Shown piece after piece: positions 16,455 to 25,545 of a DNA stretch of 64,000 nt. Each line of letters starts with the position of its first letter. Within the stretch, counting starts at the first letter, position 1. The stretch spans positions 372,001 through 436,000 of the forward strand of contig NZ_CP118974.1 in the NCBI RefSeq assembly GCF_029024305.1, in the 5' to 3' direction. Under the pieces are notes generated by a model. That model saw only the letters and a list, made by a program, of their open reading frames with translations, ran no database searches and was not told the origin of the DNA. Source of the DNA: Mammaliicoccus vitulinus. GTDB lineage: Bacteria > Bacillota > Bacilli > Staphylococcales > Staphylococcaceae. A program made the position numbers and the translations under genes.

Positions 16455-17355
16455 AATCAATCATGAACAAACATTAGTGTTAGATGGCGGTTTAGCGACA
16501 ACTTTAGAAGGTTATGGATGTGATTTGAATTCTTCTTTATGGTCTAGTGAAGTGTTGATCCATCAACCTGATAAAGTAAGAGAAGCACATCAAGCATTTA
16601 CGGATGCTGGCGCGGATATCGTGTTGACGAGTACATATCAAGCGAGCTTTGCTACGTTTAAATCTATTGGTATGTCGACTACAGAGATAGAACAATTATT
16701 TGATGTTGCGGTTAATAACATAAATGCAGCTGTAACAGATAAGCAAGTCGTAGTTGGAAGCTTGGGCCCATATGGCGCATATTTGAGTGATGGTTCAGAA
16801 TATACTGGAGAATATGACATCTCAGTTGAAGACTATGTTCAATTTCATGAAGAACGTATAAATGCTTTGATTAATAGAGGTATTTACGATTTCGTATTTG
16901 AAACGGTACCTAATATTAATGAGATTAAAGCGATTGTCGAATATATCATTCCGAACTATAGTGATCAAATGACTTTTTGGATATCATGTACGGTTAATGA
17001 TGAAGGTAATTTATCAGATGGTACTGATTTTGAAAAGGTAGTTCATTATATTAGTCAGCATGTCGATCGCGTGCCTGTATTTGGTATTAACTGTTCAAGT
17101 ATTAATAGTGTAGACAAAGCTATTCATAAAGGATTGCTTGAATTACCACAAGTCATCGCATTGTATCCTAATGGCGGTAAAACGTTCGACCCTATTGAGA
17201 AAGTTTGGATAGGTGAAGGAGATAATGCATTACTTATTCAAAAATCAATAGAATGGATTGAACAAGGCGTTCAAATAGTAGGCGGTTGTTGCGAAACGAC
17301 ACCTCAAGATATAAAACAAATATATGATAGAACAAAGAAAGAATTTGGGATATAA
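16438..17355 (+). CDS. mmuM: Homocysteine S-methyltransferase
   Basis: Transfers a methyl group from S-methylmethionine to homocysteine, giving methionine. 305 residues. The zinc ligands are visible as NCSS (about 224) and GGCCETTP (about 282), and DGGLATTLE lies at the N-terminus. TTG start inside mmuP, preceded by AAAGGACGG. Ends at a T2-type terminator. Confidence 0.9.
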   Translation: MRLLNKINHEQTLVLDGGLATTLEGYGCDLNSSLWSSEVLIHQPDKVREAHQAFTDAGADIVLTSTYQASFATFKSIGMSTTEIEQLFDVAVNNINAAVTDKQVVVGSLGPYGAYLSDGSEYTGEYDISVEDYVQFHEERINALINRGIYDFVFETVPNINEIKAIVEYIIPNYSDQMTFWISCTVNDEGNLSDGTDFEKVVHYISQHVDRVPVFGINCSSINSVDKAIHKGLLELPQVIALYPNGGKTFDPIEKVWIGEGDNALLIQKSIEWIEQGVQIVGGCCETTPQDIKQIYDRTKKEFGI

Positions 17356-17371
17356 ATCCTAACTTAAAATA

Positions 17372-17415
17372 AATCACCCAATCCGTTGGAATCATTTTCG
17401 GATTGGGTGATTTTA
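17372..17415 (+). terminator. Terminator after mmuM, cassette T2 (copy 1)
   Basis: AATCACCCAATCC pairs with GGATTGGGTGATT, then TT. Near-identical hairpins lie at 22.49 and 27.97 kb. Confidence 0.85.
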
Positions 17416-17422
17416 TATTTCT

Positions 17423-17516
17423 GATTTTGTAAAGTGCTGACGCCCGGGGGAATAGTATGAGTGAGAGACTACAGGCTCGAGCCATACCCCTAGGCAAGCA
17501 TGCACTTTACAAAATC
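17423..17516 (+). repeat. Family A intergenic repeat, copy 4
   Basis: GTGCTGACGCCCGGGGG ... GCAAGCATGCAC between gattttgtaaa and tttacaaaatc. Followed by attatagtttaggacatt, the tail seen after copies 1 and 6. Placed 7 bp after the T2 terminator. Confidence 0.9.
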
Positions 17517-17663
17517 ATTATAGTTTAGGACATTTTTCTTTATTTTGATGAATATTTCATTCTTGAAAGCCCTTTACTTGATAAAAATGGAAATAGAATA
17601 GTAAAATGTTCTATAAGAGGTATTTCCCTCTTATTAGTTTTATATATTTAGGAGGTATTTAGG

Positions 17664-19214
17664 ATGGTAGTAGAATTTCACAATGAACCTGCAACAGATT
17701 TTACAAATGAAGAGAATCAACAGGCTTTTAAAGAGGCTTTAAAACAAGTTAAAGCTGAATTTGGTAAAGAAATTCCTCTCGTGATTAATGGAGAGAAAAT
17801 TTTTACAGATGATAAATATGAATCTGTAGATCCCGCTAATCATCAACAAGTCCTAGGAACAGTTTCTAAAGCTACTAAAGAACAAGTCGATCAAGCTATG
17901 GAAGCGGCGAAAGAAGCTTATAAGACTTGGAGAAAATGGACTCCTGAAGAAAGAGCTGAATTATTAATAAGAGTATCTGCTATTATTCGTAGAAGAAAAC
18001 ACGAATTTTCTGCTTTAATGGTTTATGAAGCTGGTAAACCATGGAATGAAGCGGATGGAGATACAAATGAAGGAATAGACTTTATAGAATACTATGCACG
18101 CTCTATGATGGAATTGGCACATGGTAAGCCAGTCTTTGATAGAGAAGGCGAGCATAATCAATATATTTATAAACCTATGGGCCCTGGTGTTACGATACCA
18201 CCATGGAACTTCCCATTTGCAATTATGACTGGTACGACAGTAGCACCCATTATCGCGGGTAATACAGTATTATTAAAACCAGCAGAAGATACACCTTTAA
18301 TCGCATATAAGCTTATTGAAGTCTTAGAAGAAGCTGGTCTTCCTAAAGGTGTTGTTAACTTTGTACCAGGTGAACCTAAAGAAATAGGTGATCATTTAGT
18401 AGATCATAAAGATACACACTTTGTCACATTTACTGGTTCAAGAGCAACTGGAACACGTATTTTTGAAAGAGCTGCTAAAGTTCAAGAAGGACAAAACTTC
18501 TTAAAACGCGTTATAGCTGAAATGGGCGGTAAAGATGCAATTGTTGTAGATGAAAATGTCGACACAGATTTAGCTGCGCAAGCAATTGTAGATTCAGCAT
18601 TTGGCTTCTCTGGTCAAAAATGTTCAGCTTGTTCAAGAGCGATCGTGCACAAAGATGTCTATGATGAAGTTCTAGAGAAATCAATCAAGTTAACAAAAGA
18701 ACTGACAGTTGATCATACAGAAGGCGGTTCTGATGTGTATATGGGACCAGTTATCAATCAAAAACAATTCGATAAAATTAAAAATTATATCGAAATTGGC
18801 AGTAAAGAAGGTAAACTTGAAGTTGGTGGTAAAACGGATGACAGCAAAGGTTACTTTGTTCATCCAACAATTATCTCTGATTTAAAATCTAGCGATCAAA
18901 TTATGCAAGAAGAAATTTTCGGTCCAGTCGTTGGGTTTACAAAAGGAGAAAACTTTGAAGAACTATTAGAAGTAGCGAATGATACGGACTACGGTTTAAC
19001 AGGTGCAGTGTTTACAAATAATCGTGAGCATTGGAGACAAGCTTGTGAAGATTATGATGTAGGTAACTTGTATTTGAACAGAGGTTGTACAGCAGCAGTT
19101 GTAGGCTATCACCCATTCGGTGGTTTCAAAATGTCTGGTACAGATGCTAAGACTGGTAGCCCTGATTATATGCTTAACTTCTTAGAACAAAAAATTCTAT
19201 CAGAACAATTTTAA
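17664..19214 (+). CDS. rocA: 1-pyrroline-5-carboxylate dehydrogenase
   Basis: Oxidises pyrroline-5-carboxylate (glutamate semialdehyde) to glutamate in proline and arginine breakdown. 516 residues, full length. Visible: [21 protein letters not shown], catalytic Cys in [13 protein letters not shown], and [27 protein letters not shown] ribosome site. The leader carries a small hairpin ATAAGAGG/CCTCTTAT. Very close to the staphylococcal RocA I remember. Monocistronic. Confidence 0.95.
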   Translation: MVVEFHNEPATDFTNEENQQAFKEALKQVKAEFGKEIPLVINGEKIFTDDKYESVDPANHQQVLGTVSKATKEQVDQAMEAAKEAYKTWRKWTPEERAELLIRVSAIIRRRKHEFSALMVYEAGKPWNEADGDTNEGIDFIEYYARSMMELAHGKPVFDREGEHNQYIYKPMGPGVTIPPWNFPFAIMTGTTVAPIIAGNTVLLKPAEDTPLIAYKLIEVLEEAGLPKGVVNFVPGEPKEIGDHLVDHKDTHFVTFTGSRATGTRIFERAAKVQEGQNFLKRVIAEMGGKDAIVVDENVDTDLAAQAIVDSAFGFSGQKCSACSRAIVHKDVYDEVLEKSIKLTKELTVDHTEGGSDVYMGPVINQKQFDKIKNYIEIGSKEGKLEVGGKTDDSKGYFVHPTIISDLKSSDQIMQEEIFGPVVGFTKGENFEELLEVANDTDYGLTGAVFTNNREHWRQACEDYDVGNLYLNRGCTAAVVGYHPFGGFKMSGTDAKTGSPDYMLNFLEQKILSEQF

Positions 19215-19266
19215 ATTAAGAATAAAATATAAAAAACAAACGAGCAGTAAGCGATGCTTTCATGTT

Positions 19267-19308
19267 AGACTGTCGATAAAGTCTTTAATTTATCGACAGT
19301 CTTTTTTG
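19267..19308 (+). terminator. Terminator after rocA
   Basis: AGACTGTCGATAAA and TTTATCGACAGTCT, then TTTTT. Confidence 0.88.
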
Positions 19309-19393
19309 GTTTAAAAAGTTAATTTACTTATATGAATTCAACTATATTCAAGTAGTTTAATACATATAAAGCATAATCGTGGTGGTGGAAAAT

Positions 19394-20605
19394 TTGGAGC
19401 ATAATATTAAGAAATATAAATTTAAAGAAATATGGCTAATTCTTTTTGGCATGATATTCGTAGCAGCTACATTAAGAGCGCCTTTAACATCGGTAGGACC
19501 TGTAATAGAATTAATTAAATCAGACTTAGAAATCAGTAACACCCTTGCAGGACTGTTAACAACGATTCCGTTGATTATTTTTGGCTTTGTCTCACCGATC
19601 GTATCTAAAATCGTGACTAAGCTTACGATGTCGAGCACCATTCTATATGCTTTATTAATATTATTAGTAGGGTTGTTATTACGCGTATCAGGAGATATAG
19701 GGTTATTTATAGTCGGAACAATTCTATTAGGTATCGCTATCGCTTTTGGAAACGTATGTTTACCTAGCTATGTAAAATGGAGATTCCCATTACAAATAGG
19801 ATTATTTACTGGTGTATATAGTGCCACAATGAATTTCACTGCAGGATTAGGTGGCGGATTAAGTTATCCATTGTCTGAAATAACACCACTAGGATTTCGT
19901 TTATCACTATCATTTTGGGTTGTATTAACGATATTAGCTATCGTATTTTGGTGGCCACAAGTTAAAAGTGGCAAACAAGAAGAATTACAAGCGACAAAAG
20001 CAATGCAAGCTAAAGTACAAGGACCAAAGGTTAGAATGGTCACATCCAAATTAGCTTGGGTAGTGGCATTAACAATGGCGATGCAATCAATGGTATTTTA
20101 TACGGTTATAGCTTGGATGCCGACCATTTTAGTAGATAAAGGTATGTCACCAACAGCAGCAGGCTTTTTATTAATGCTAAACCAATTTTCACAAGTACCA
20201 ATGACATTTATATTTCCAATAATCGCATCTAAAATGCAAAATCAAAAATTACTCGTAACAATTGTAAGTATGCTGTTTGTATTAGGATTTAGTTTGTTAT
20301 TCAGTCAATCATACATAGTATTAGTTATTGGCATTATAATAGCAGGGTTTGGAATGGGAGCAGGATTCAGTTTATGTATGACATTCTTTTCAATACGTGC
20401 AAGAACAAACGCAGGAAGCATGTCATTATCAGGATTCGGACAATCGATTGGTTATTTTATAGCTGCCATAGGACCATTCTTAATCGGATTTTTACATGAT
20501 TTATTAGGAGGATGGGATGTCGGAATCATCTCATTAATTGTCATATCAGTGTTATTTTATATCTTCGCACTACAAGCAGCTAGCGATAAATATGTAGAAG
20601 ATTAG
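19394..20605 (+). CDS. MFS transporter, CynX/NimT family
   Basis: About 403 residues with twelve hydrophobic segments. Starts close to the first helix (IWLILFGMIFVAATLRAPLTSVGP), a segment typical of the CynX/NimT (cyanate / 2-nitroimidazole) subfamily. The true substrate is not known. TTG start chosen because GGTGGTGG lies 5-6 nt upstream; a run of three GTG codons at 19379 is the alternative. Ends at a strong terminator. Confidence 0.82.
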   Translation: MEHNIKKYKFKEIWLILFGMIFVAATLRAPLTSVGPVIELIKSDLEISNTLAGLLTTIPLIIFGFVSPIVSKIVTKLTMSSTILYALLILLVGLLLRVSGDIGLFIVGTILLGIAIAFGNVCLPSYVKWRFPLQIGLFTGVYSATMNFTAGLGGGLSYPLSEITPLGFRLSLSFWVVLTILAIVFWWPQVKSGKQEELQATKAMQAKVQGPKVRMVTSKLAWVVALTMAMQSMVFYTVIAWMPTILVDKGMSPTAAGFLLMLNQFSQVPMTFIFPIIASKMQNQKLLVTIVSMLFVLGFSLLFSQSYIVLVIGIIIAGFGMGAGFSLCMTFFSIRARTNAGSMSLSGFGQSIGYFIAAIGPFLIGFLHDLLGGWDVGIISLIVISVLFYIFALQAASDKYVED

Positions 20606-20670
20606 ATGGTAAACGATTCTTGAATTAAAAAATAAATAAGAGTCCAGGATATAAATCCTAACTCAAAATA

Positions 20671-20723
20671 AATAACAACTCACTTCACTGATTTATTCAG
20701 CTAGTAATGAGTTGTTATTTTTT
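20671..20723 (+). terminator. Terminator after the MFS gene
   Basis: AATAACAACTCA and TGAGTTGTTATT with a 26-nt loop, then TTTTTT. Confidence 0.8.
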
Positions 20724-20734
20724 TATAGAATCTA

Positions 20735-20841
20735 CGATTTTGAAAGTGCATGCTTGCCTGTGGTTGCTTTATGAATATGGTTCGAGCCTGTAGTCGCGCG
20801 GGGCATACTATTCCTCCGGGCGTCAGCACTTTACAAAATCG
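20735..20841 (-). repeat. Family A intergenic repeat, copy 5
   Basis: Divergent copy. It carries gcctgtggttgctttatgaatatgg where most copies have gcctaggggtatgg, resembling copy 1, and cgcgcggggc in the middle. It is followed by the gtgaggaacattc linker and D array 2, as copy 2 is by D array 1. Confidence 0.88.
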
Positions 20842-20897
20842 TGAGGAACATTCATATTTCTTATATTTTTTCGTTTGTTCTTTTAAGCACACGCTGT

Positions 20898-21256
20898 ATG
20901 TTGCAAGACTGACAAAACAAGCAACATAGAAGCTCTGAAAGTTGCAAGACTGACCAAACAAGCAACATAGGACGCTTGAAAGTTGCAAGACTGGCCAAAC
21001 AAGCAACATAGGACGCTTGAAAGTTGCAAGACTGACCAAACAAGCAACATAGAAGGTCTCTAAGTTGCAAGACTGACAAAACAAGCAACATAGAAGGCCT
21101 GAAAGTTGCAAGACTGACAAAACAAGCAACATAGAAGGCCTGTAAGTTGCAAGACTGACAAAACAAGCAACATAGAACGGCTCTAAGTTGCAAGACTGAT
21201 TAAACAAGCAACATAGGACGCTTGAAAGTTGCAAGACTGATCAAACAAGCAACATT
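20898..21256. repeat. Tandem array D2: nine 41-bp hairpin units
   Basis: The same family as the array at 11.3 kb, again exactly nine units at 41-bp spacing. Here most units begin aagttgcaagactga and have only the inner stem GTTGC/GCAAC. The first unit keeps the TATGTTGC form. The array ends about 75 bp from the 3' end of the monooxygenase gene. Confidence 0.92.
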
Positions 21257-21333
21257 CAGACCCCTTTAATATGTTAATTGTAAAATAGACATTAAAGTTA
21301 GTACCGAATATGATACACAATCTATAATTCTCA

Positions 21334-22329
21334 TTACAACATTTCTTCTGCTATCAATTTATATGACTTCTTCTTATCTTCAAAGTTATATATATTTGTG
21401 ATGATCATAAATTCGTCTGTTTGATATGCTTCAGCTAGTTGATTAAGCTGCTTTTTAACTGTCGATGGTGATCCTATTATACATCTATTTCTATTTTTCT
21501 TAATTTGTTCTAATTCTTCATTACTGTATTCATCACTATTTATTTCTTCAGGTGGTTGTACTTTTGTACCTAATCCTTTCCCAACGTTTAATAGCCATCT
21601 GTCTTGCGTGATAGCAAGTGCTTCTGCTTGTTCGTCAGTTTCTGCACATACGACAAATATGCAAATAATTGTTGCAGGTTCTTTATGATTTACTGATGGT
21701 GTGAACTCTTCATAATAGCGTTTCATCGCGACTTTACCGTACTTCGGATTAATAAAATGTCCAAATACAAATCCTATCCCTAGTTGTGCTGCATTTTTTG
21801 CACCATTTTCTGTCAGACCTAAAAGCCACATTGCAGGTGGATTATCTATACGAGGTCCAGCTTTAACGAGTCTGAATTCATGATTTCTAGGCAAAGTATT
21901 GTGCATGAATCCTTGTAAATCTGACGCTTGTCTATAAAAGTCTTCTTTCGGTTTAATATGATGATCTGTTAAAGCTTTTTGAGTAATTGGAGAACCACCT
22001 GGTGAATTTCCAAATCCTATGTCGATGCGATTAGGGTATAAAGCAGATAAAGTTTTTGAGTTCTCTGCAATTTTGTATGGGCTATATTGAGGAAGTAATA
22101 TACCTCCAGATCCAACTCTGATTTCTTGAGTAGAAGCGGCAATTTGTGTCATTAAGATTTCCGGTGATGAACTCGCTAAACCGCTTGTATTATGATGTTC
22201 AGCAACCCAATAACGATGGTATCCTAGCGACTCAGCCCATTTAGCTAATTTAATAGTATGTTGTAGTGTCTCTTCAGGTGTGTGCCCTTTAGATATAGGC
22301 GCTTGATCTAATACACTTAATCTCAACAT
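21334..22329 (-). CDS. Luciferase-like flavin-dependent monooxygenase
   Basis: 331 residues of the bacterial luciferase-like (LLM) superfamily, MsnO8-like subgroup: MLRLSVLDQAPI, RYWVAEHHNTSGLASSSPEI, VGSGGILLPQYSPYKIAE, IGFGNSPGG. FMN-dependent; substrate unknown. Start ATG after AGAAGGAGG. A 25-codon frame with its own ribosome site ends across this start codon, suggesting translational coupling. Confidence 0.85.
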   Translation of the reverse strand: MLRLSVLDQAPISKGHTPEETLQHTIKLAKWAESLGYHRYWVAEHHNTSGLASSSPEILMTQIAASTQEIRVGSGGILLPQYSPYKIAENSKTLSALYPNRIDIGFGNSPGGSPITQKALTDHHIKPKEDFYRQASDLQGFMHNTLPRNHEFRLVKAGPRIDNPPAMWLLGLTENGAKNAAQLGIGFVFGHFINPKYGKVAMKRYYEEFTPSVNHKEPATIICIFVVCAETDEQAEALAITQDRWLLNVGKGLGTKVQPPEEINSDEYSNEELEQIKKNRNRCIIGSPSTVKKQLNQLAEAYQTDEFMIITNIYNFEDKKKSYKLIAEEML

Positions 22330-22400
22330 TGTAATCCTCCTTCTGAACAAACACGAATAGTGCCATCTACGTCTCTTCTCATAGCACGTCTATAATTCAT
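22323..22400 (-). CDS. Possible 25-residue leader peptide
   Basis: ATG preceded by TTGGAGAAACTT. The product begins MNYRRAMRRDVDGTIRVC and ends in Cys-stop, with two Cys in the last nine residues. The stop TGA lies four bases beyond the A of the downstream monooxygenase ATG. Coupling geometry, strong ribosome site and Cys near the end suggest a regulatory leader. It was not recognised as a known family, and chance remains possible. Confidence 0.4.
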   Translation of the reverse strand: MNYRRAMRRDVDGTIRVCSEGGLQC

Positions 22401-22489
22401 AAGTTTCTCCAACTCTATATTTTAATACAAGTATATCCTATCCATAAAAATATGATTGAAATTTGCTCATGTATATGAGAGGAAATAAG

Positions 22490-22530
22490 AATCACCCAAT
22501 CCGTTAGTTTCATTTTCGAATTGGGTGATT
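22490..22530 (-). terminator. Terminator, cassette T2 (copy 2)
   Basis: AATCACCCAAT and ATTGGGTGATT around a loop; lies just after the stop of the minus-strand SarA-like gene. Confidence 0.75.
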
Positions 22531-22543
22531 TATTTATACATAC

Positions 22544-22912
22544 TTACAATACTGTTTTTTCTTCATCTGAATCGAATCGATCTAAATGATCCACTGTGAT
22601 ATTTTTGCAAATACATAAAGTGGAATTAATTGCTTCATAGTCAATATTCTTCAATATAATAGAGCGTTCGTCTAATGGGTCTCTAACTTTTTTGAAATAA
22701 TTTAAATATTCTAGTGTTTTTAATGCGCCTGTTAATTCAGAAGATGATGGATTAAACATAAGTTTTCGAAGTTTTCGAACGTATACTTCATCTTCATTCA
22801 TTTCAGCTAAATAATACAAAGTGAGTATATCCATACGTTTTAGTTGTGTTTCATCGAATATGTTGTTGAAGATGTCTTTTTTTAATAGTTCGTAGTGAAT
22901 AATATTTTCCAT
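22544..22912 (-). CDS. SarA/MarR-type winged-helix regulator
   Basis: 122 residues. The pattern of a single-domain SarA-family protein is visible: a helix ILTLYYLAEMNEDEVYVRKL, a recognition-helix region SSSELTGALKTLEYLNYF, and the wing with the conserved DER (RDPLDERSIIL). I cannot assign it to a named Sar protein. GGAGGATTTT precedes the ATG. A T2 terminator follows. Confidence 0.65.
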   Translation of the reverse strand: MENIIHYELLKKDIFNNIFDETQLKRMDILTLYYLAEMNEDEVYVRKLRKLMFNPSSSELTGALKTLEYLNYFKKVRDPLDERSIILKNIDYEAINSTLCICKNITVDHLDRFDSDEEKTVL

Positions 22913-23226
22913 AAAATCCTCCTATTTTTTAGGTTTTTCAGGTGTATATGTCTTGGTTGTTTGCTCCTTGATTAAAATGTTGAGTTTTTCATTTTTATTC
23001 ATTTGTTGAATGTTTCCCGCGAAATTAGTTTACTCCTAAATAATACCAAAAAATTAACTACTAACGCAATATAATAAGTAAAAAATAATATGTAATATAT
23101 TAAAATAAGATGTTCTAATAATAATTGTATAATACAAATAAATTAATAATTAGCTTGTGTATAATTGAAAAAAACTAATATATTGGAAATTAAAAATATT
23201 GAATATAAATACCCGTTCTCAAAATA
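22913..23226. other. AT-rich intergenic stretch upstream of the SarA-like gene
   Basis: More than 300 bp, very AT-rich. It presumably holds the promoter of the minus-strand SarA-like gene. No reading frame with a ribosome site and no repeat family member seen. Confidence 0.5.
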
Positions 23227-23270
23227 AAAGATCTCTTCAGAAGGTTATAGCCTAGTGAAGAGATCTTTTT
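23227..23270. terminator. T1 cassette terminator (copy 3)
   Basis: AAAAGATCTCTTC... and GAAGAGATCTTTTT around a loop with aaggttatagcct. The only gene it could serve is the minus-strand aldo/keto reductase, beyond the C array. It is followed by ttttaaaatcgtagagaac, which looks like a T1-A site without the A core. Confidence 0.7.
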
Positions 23271-23339
23271 ATATTTTAAAATCGTAGAGAACGAATCCAA
23301 GTGAAATTAGGATTATGTTGTTCAATGATTGTTACGACC

Positions 23340-23580
23340 AAAACGCACGAAGACTCGAAAGATATTGTGCGCTTTTGGTAAATTCTAGGTAAAACGCACG
23401 AAGACTCGAATGATATCGTGCGCTTTTGGTAAATTCTAGGTAAAACGCACGAAGACTCGAATGATATCGTGCGCTTTTGGTAAATTCTAGGTAAAACGCA
23501 CGAGGACTCAAAAGATATCGTGCGCTTTTAGTAAAATCTGGATAAAACGCACGAAGACTCGAAAGATACTGTACGATTCT
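23340..23580. repeat. Tandem array C1: five 51-bp hairpin units
   Basis: Units start aaaacgcacgaagactcg at exact 51-bp steps, five times. Each contains CGCACGA, a loop of about 14 nt, TCGTGCG, flanked by AAAA and TTTT, then ggtaaattctaggt. Ends just past the stop of the aldo/keto reductase. Confidence 0.92.
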
Positions 23581-23589
23581 CTCAACAAC

Positions 23590-24423
23590 TTAACCGTTGA
23601 ATTCTGCTGGGTTAGGTCCTATGCGTTTGTTTTGATTAAGTGCGTCTAATTGTTGCATTTGTTCTTCGTTTAAGCTGAAGTTAAATACGTCGTAGTTTTC
23701 TTCAATGCGTGATGGTGTAACGGATTTTGGTATTGTAATTACATCGTGGTCGATATTCCAACGTATGATGACTTGCGCTGGAGATTTGTTTATTTCTGTA
23801 GCAATGTTATTTACTACTTCGTCTTGTAAAATCTCTGCATTCATAAGTGGTGACCATGATTCCATTTTTATATCGTGTTTGTTTAAATAATTTCTCAATT
23901 CTGTTTGTGTTAAGTATGGGTGGAATTCTACTTGGTTTAAGACTGGTTTAACAGTTGCTTTGTTTAATAGGATATCTAAGTGATCTATATTGAAGTTACT
24001 TACACCAATATTTTTAACTAATTGTTGATTGTATAATGCTTCTAGACCTTCCCACGTATTTAACATTAAATCTGCATCTGTACCTGGCCAATGCATTAAA
24101 TATAAATCTAAATAGTCTAGTCCTAGTAGGTTTAAAGATTTTTCATAGGCTTCTTTTACGTTATTTTTTCCGTAGTCATCTAACCATAATTTAGATGTGA
24201 TAAATAAGTCATCTCTTGAGATATTTGCTGCTTTGATACCTTCAGCGATACCTTCGCCAACTTTAGTTTCATTTCCATATATAAATGCTGCATCTATACT
24301 TCTATATCCTGATTGAATGGCATGTTTGACAGCATCTTTAGCTGTATCGTTATTTTCTACTCTAAAAACACCTAGACCAACACTAGGCATATTATTTCCA
24401 TTATGAAACTGTGTGAAATTCAT
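23590..24423 (-). CDS. Aldo/keto reductase
   Basis: NADPH-dependent carbonyl reductase, 277 residues. Family features: GYRSIDAAFIYGNETKVGEGI (catalytic Asp and Tyr), FITSKLWLDDYG (Lys), YLMHWPG (His), and the cofactor-binding IPKSVTPSRIEENYDVF. Start ATG eight nt after AAGGAG. Substrate unknown; staphylococcal homologues are annotated as 2,5-diketogluconate reductase-like. C array 1 follows immediately. Confidence 0.9.
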   Translation of the reverse strand: MNFTQFHNGNNMPSVGLGVFRVENNDTAKDAVKHAIQSGYRSIDAAFIYGNETKVGEGIAEGIKAANISRDDLFITSKLWLDDYGKNNVKEAYEKSLNLLGLDYLDLYLMHWPGTDADLMLNTWEGLEALYNQQLVKNIGVSNFNIDHLDILLNKATVKPVLNQVEFHPYLTQTELRNYLNKHDIKMESWSPLMNAEILQDEVVNNIATEINKSPAQVIIRWNIDHDVITIPKSVTPSRIEENYDVFNFSLNEEQMQQLDALNQNKRIGPNPAEFNG

Positions 24424-24537
24424 GTTCAAAACTCCTTTTTATTATTGTATGGATTAGTATAAAGTGTAAGACGATAAAATGTAAGTACGCACTATTTTGT
24501 TCTATAGGCACTTAAAAGTAATAATAGGATATAATAG

Positions 24538-24565
24538 TTGACGGATTAAAATATCATTGTATGAT
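24538..24565 (+). promoter_or_regulatory. panD promoter
   Basis: TTGACG, 16-nt spacer, TATGAT. The in-frame ATG at 24557 overlaps this -10 region and so cannot be the panD start. Confidence 0.55.
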
Positions 24566-24604
24566 AATAACGAACATACAAATATAGATATGGAGATGAA
24601 TACG

Positions 24605-24988
24605 ATGATTAGAACTATGATGAACGGGAAGATTCATCGTGCTAGAGTGACTGAGGCCAACTTAAATTATGTAGGTAGTATTACAATAGATGCAGATATT
24701 TTAGATGCGGTAGATATATTACCGAATGAGAAAGTAGCGATCGTTAATAATAATAACGGTGCAAGACTTGAAACTTATGTTATTGAAGGTGAAAGAGGCA
24801 GTGGTAAAATTTGTTTAAATGGTGCAGCTGCAAGATTAGTTCAAGTAGATGATGTCATTATTATTATGAATTATGTTCAAGTCACTGATGAAGAAGCGAG
24901 AACGCATGCACCAAAAGTAGCAGTTATGAATGAGGAAAATGAAATCATTGAAATGATACATGAAAAAGAAAATCAAACTGTTCTATAA
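24605..24988 (+). CDS. panD: Aspartate 1-decarboxylase
   Basis: Pyruvoyl enzyme making beta-alanine for pantothenate and CoA. 127 residues, the usual size. Self-cleavage site Gly24-Ser25 within [24 protein letters not shown] and [15 protein letters not shown] are present. TGGAG lies upstream of the chosen ATG. In S. aureus panD sits with panBC; here it is separated from them and followed by a DUF1304 gene. Confidence 0.96.
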   Translation: MIRTMMNGKIHRARVTEANLNYVGSITIDADILDAVDILPNEKVAIVNNNNGARLETYVIEGERGSGKICLNGAAARLVQVDDVIIIMNYVQVTDEEARTHAPKVAVMNEENEIIEMIHEKENQTVL

Positions 24989-25000
24989 AGGAGACTTGTT

Positions 25001-25360
25001 ATGCACATATTAGCGACGATTTTTGTAGTTATTGTTGCAGTTGAACATCTGTACATTATGTATTTAGAAACGATTGCAACAGACTCTAAAAAAACATCAC
25101 AAACATTTAATTTAAAGCAGCAAGTATTAAAGGATAAAAACATTCAAGTACTTCTGAAAAATCAAGGTATATATAACGGATTGTTAGCTTTAGCCTTATT
25201 CTATGGTGCTTTTTTCTCTACAAATCCTAAAGAGTTTGTAGCGGTGTTGTTAATATTTATTATTTTAGCAGCAATATACGGTAGTCTTACAAGTTCTAAA
25301 TCGATTATTTTGAAACAAGGTGGCCCTGCAATCATCGCCTTAATTCTATTATTATTATAA
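25001..25360 (+). CDS. DUF1304 family membrane protein
   Basis: 119 residues with four hydrophobic segments and the family pattern FVVIVAVEHLYIMYLE near the N-terminus, NQGIYNGLLALAL in the middle. Function unknown. Starts 12 nt after panD with AAAGGAGA, so co-transcribed with it. Confidence 0.85.
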   Translation: MHILATIFVVIVAVEHLYIMYLETIATDSKKTSQTFNLKQQVLKDKNIQVLLKNQGIYNGLLALALFYGAFFSTNPKEFVAVLLIFIILAAIYGSLTSSKSIILKQGGPAIIALILLLL

Positions 25361-25365
25361 AAGTT

Positions 25366-25451
25366 ATAAATCCCAAATGTGAACGTTTAGTAAACGGCTT
25401 TTCTACATTATTTTAAAAGTGTAGACAAAGTATACACATTTGGGATTTTAT
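25366..25451 (+). terminator. Long terminator-like structure
   Basis: AAATCCCAAATGTG and CACATTTGGGATTT enclose about 50 nt with an internal CTACA/TGTAG stem. TTTT on both outer sides; it ends the panD unit. Confidence 0.65.
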
Positions 25452-25493
25452 CTCTTTTTTGGTATGTACTGAAGTGTTATTATATGCGTTATG

Positions 25494-25522
25494 TTGTATA
25501 CACTGTATGCATAAACTATAGA
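25494..25522 (+). promoter_or_regulatory. Promoter of the MMPL exporter
   Basis: TTGTAT, 17-nt spacer, TATAGA. The spacer region contains GTATAC and TATGC/GCATA inverted elements that could bind a repressor. No regulator gene is adjacent. Confidence 0.5.
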
Positions 25523-25545
25523 GTAGATTTAAGGGAGGAAATATT

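Noticed and set aside
17560-17610. cre site upstream of rocA (ttgaaagccctttact)
   Set aside because: Three mismatches to the consensus at fixed positions; not convincing.
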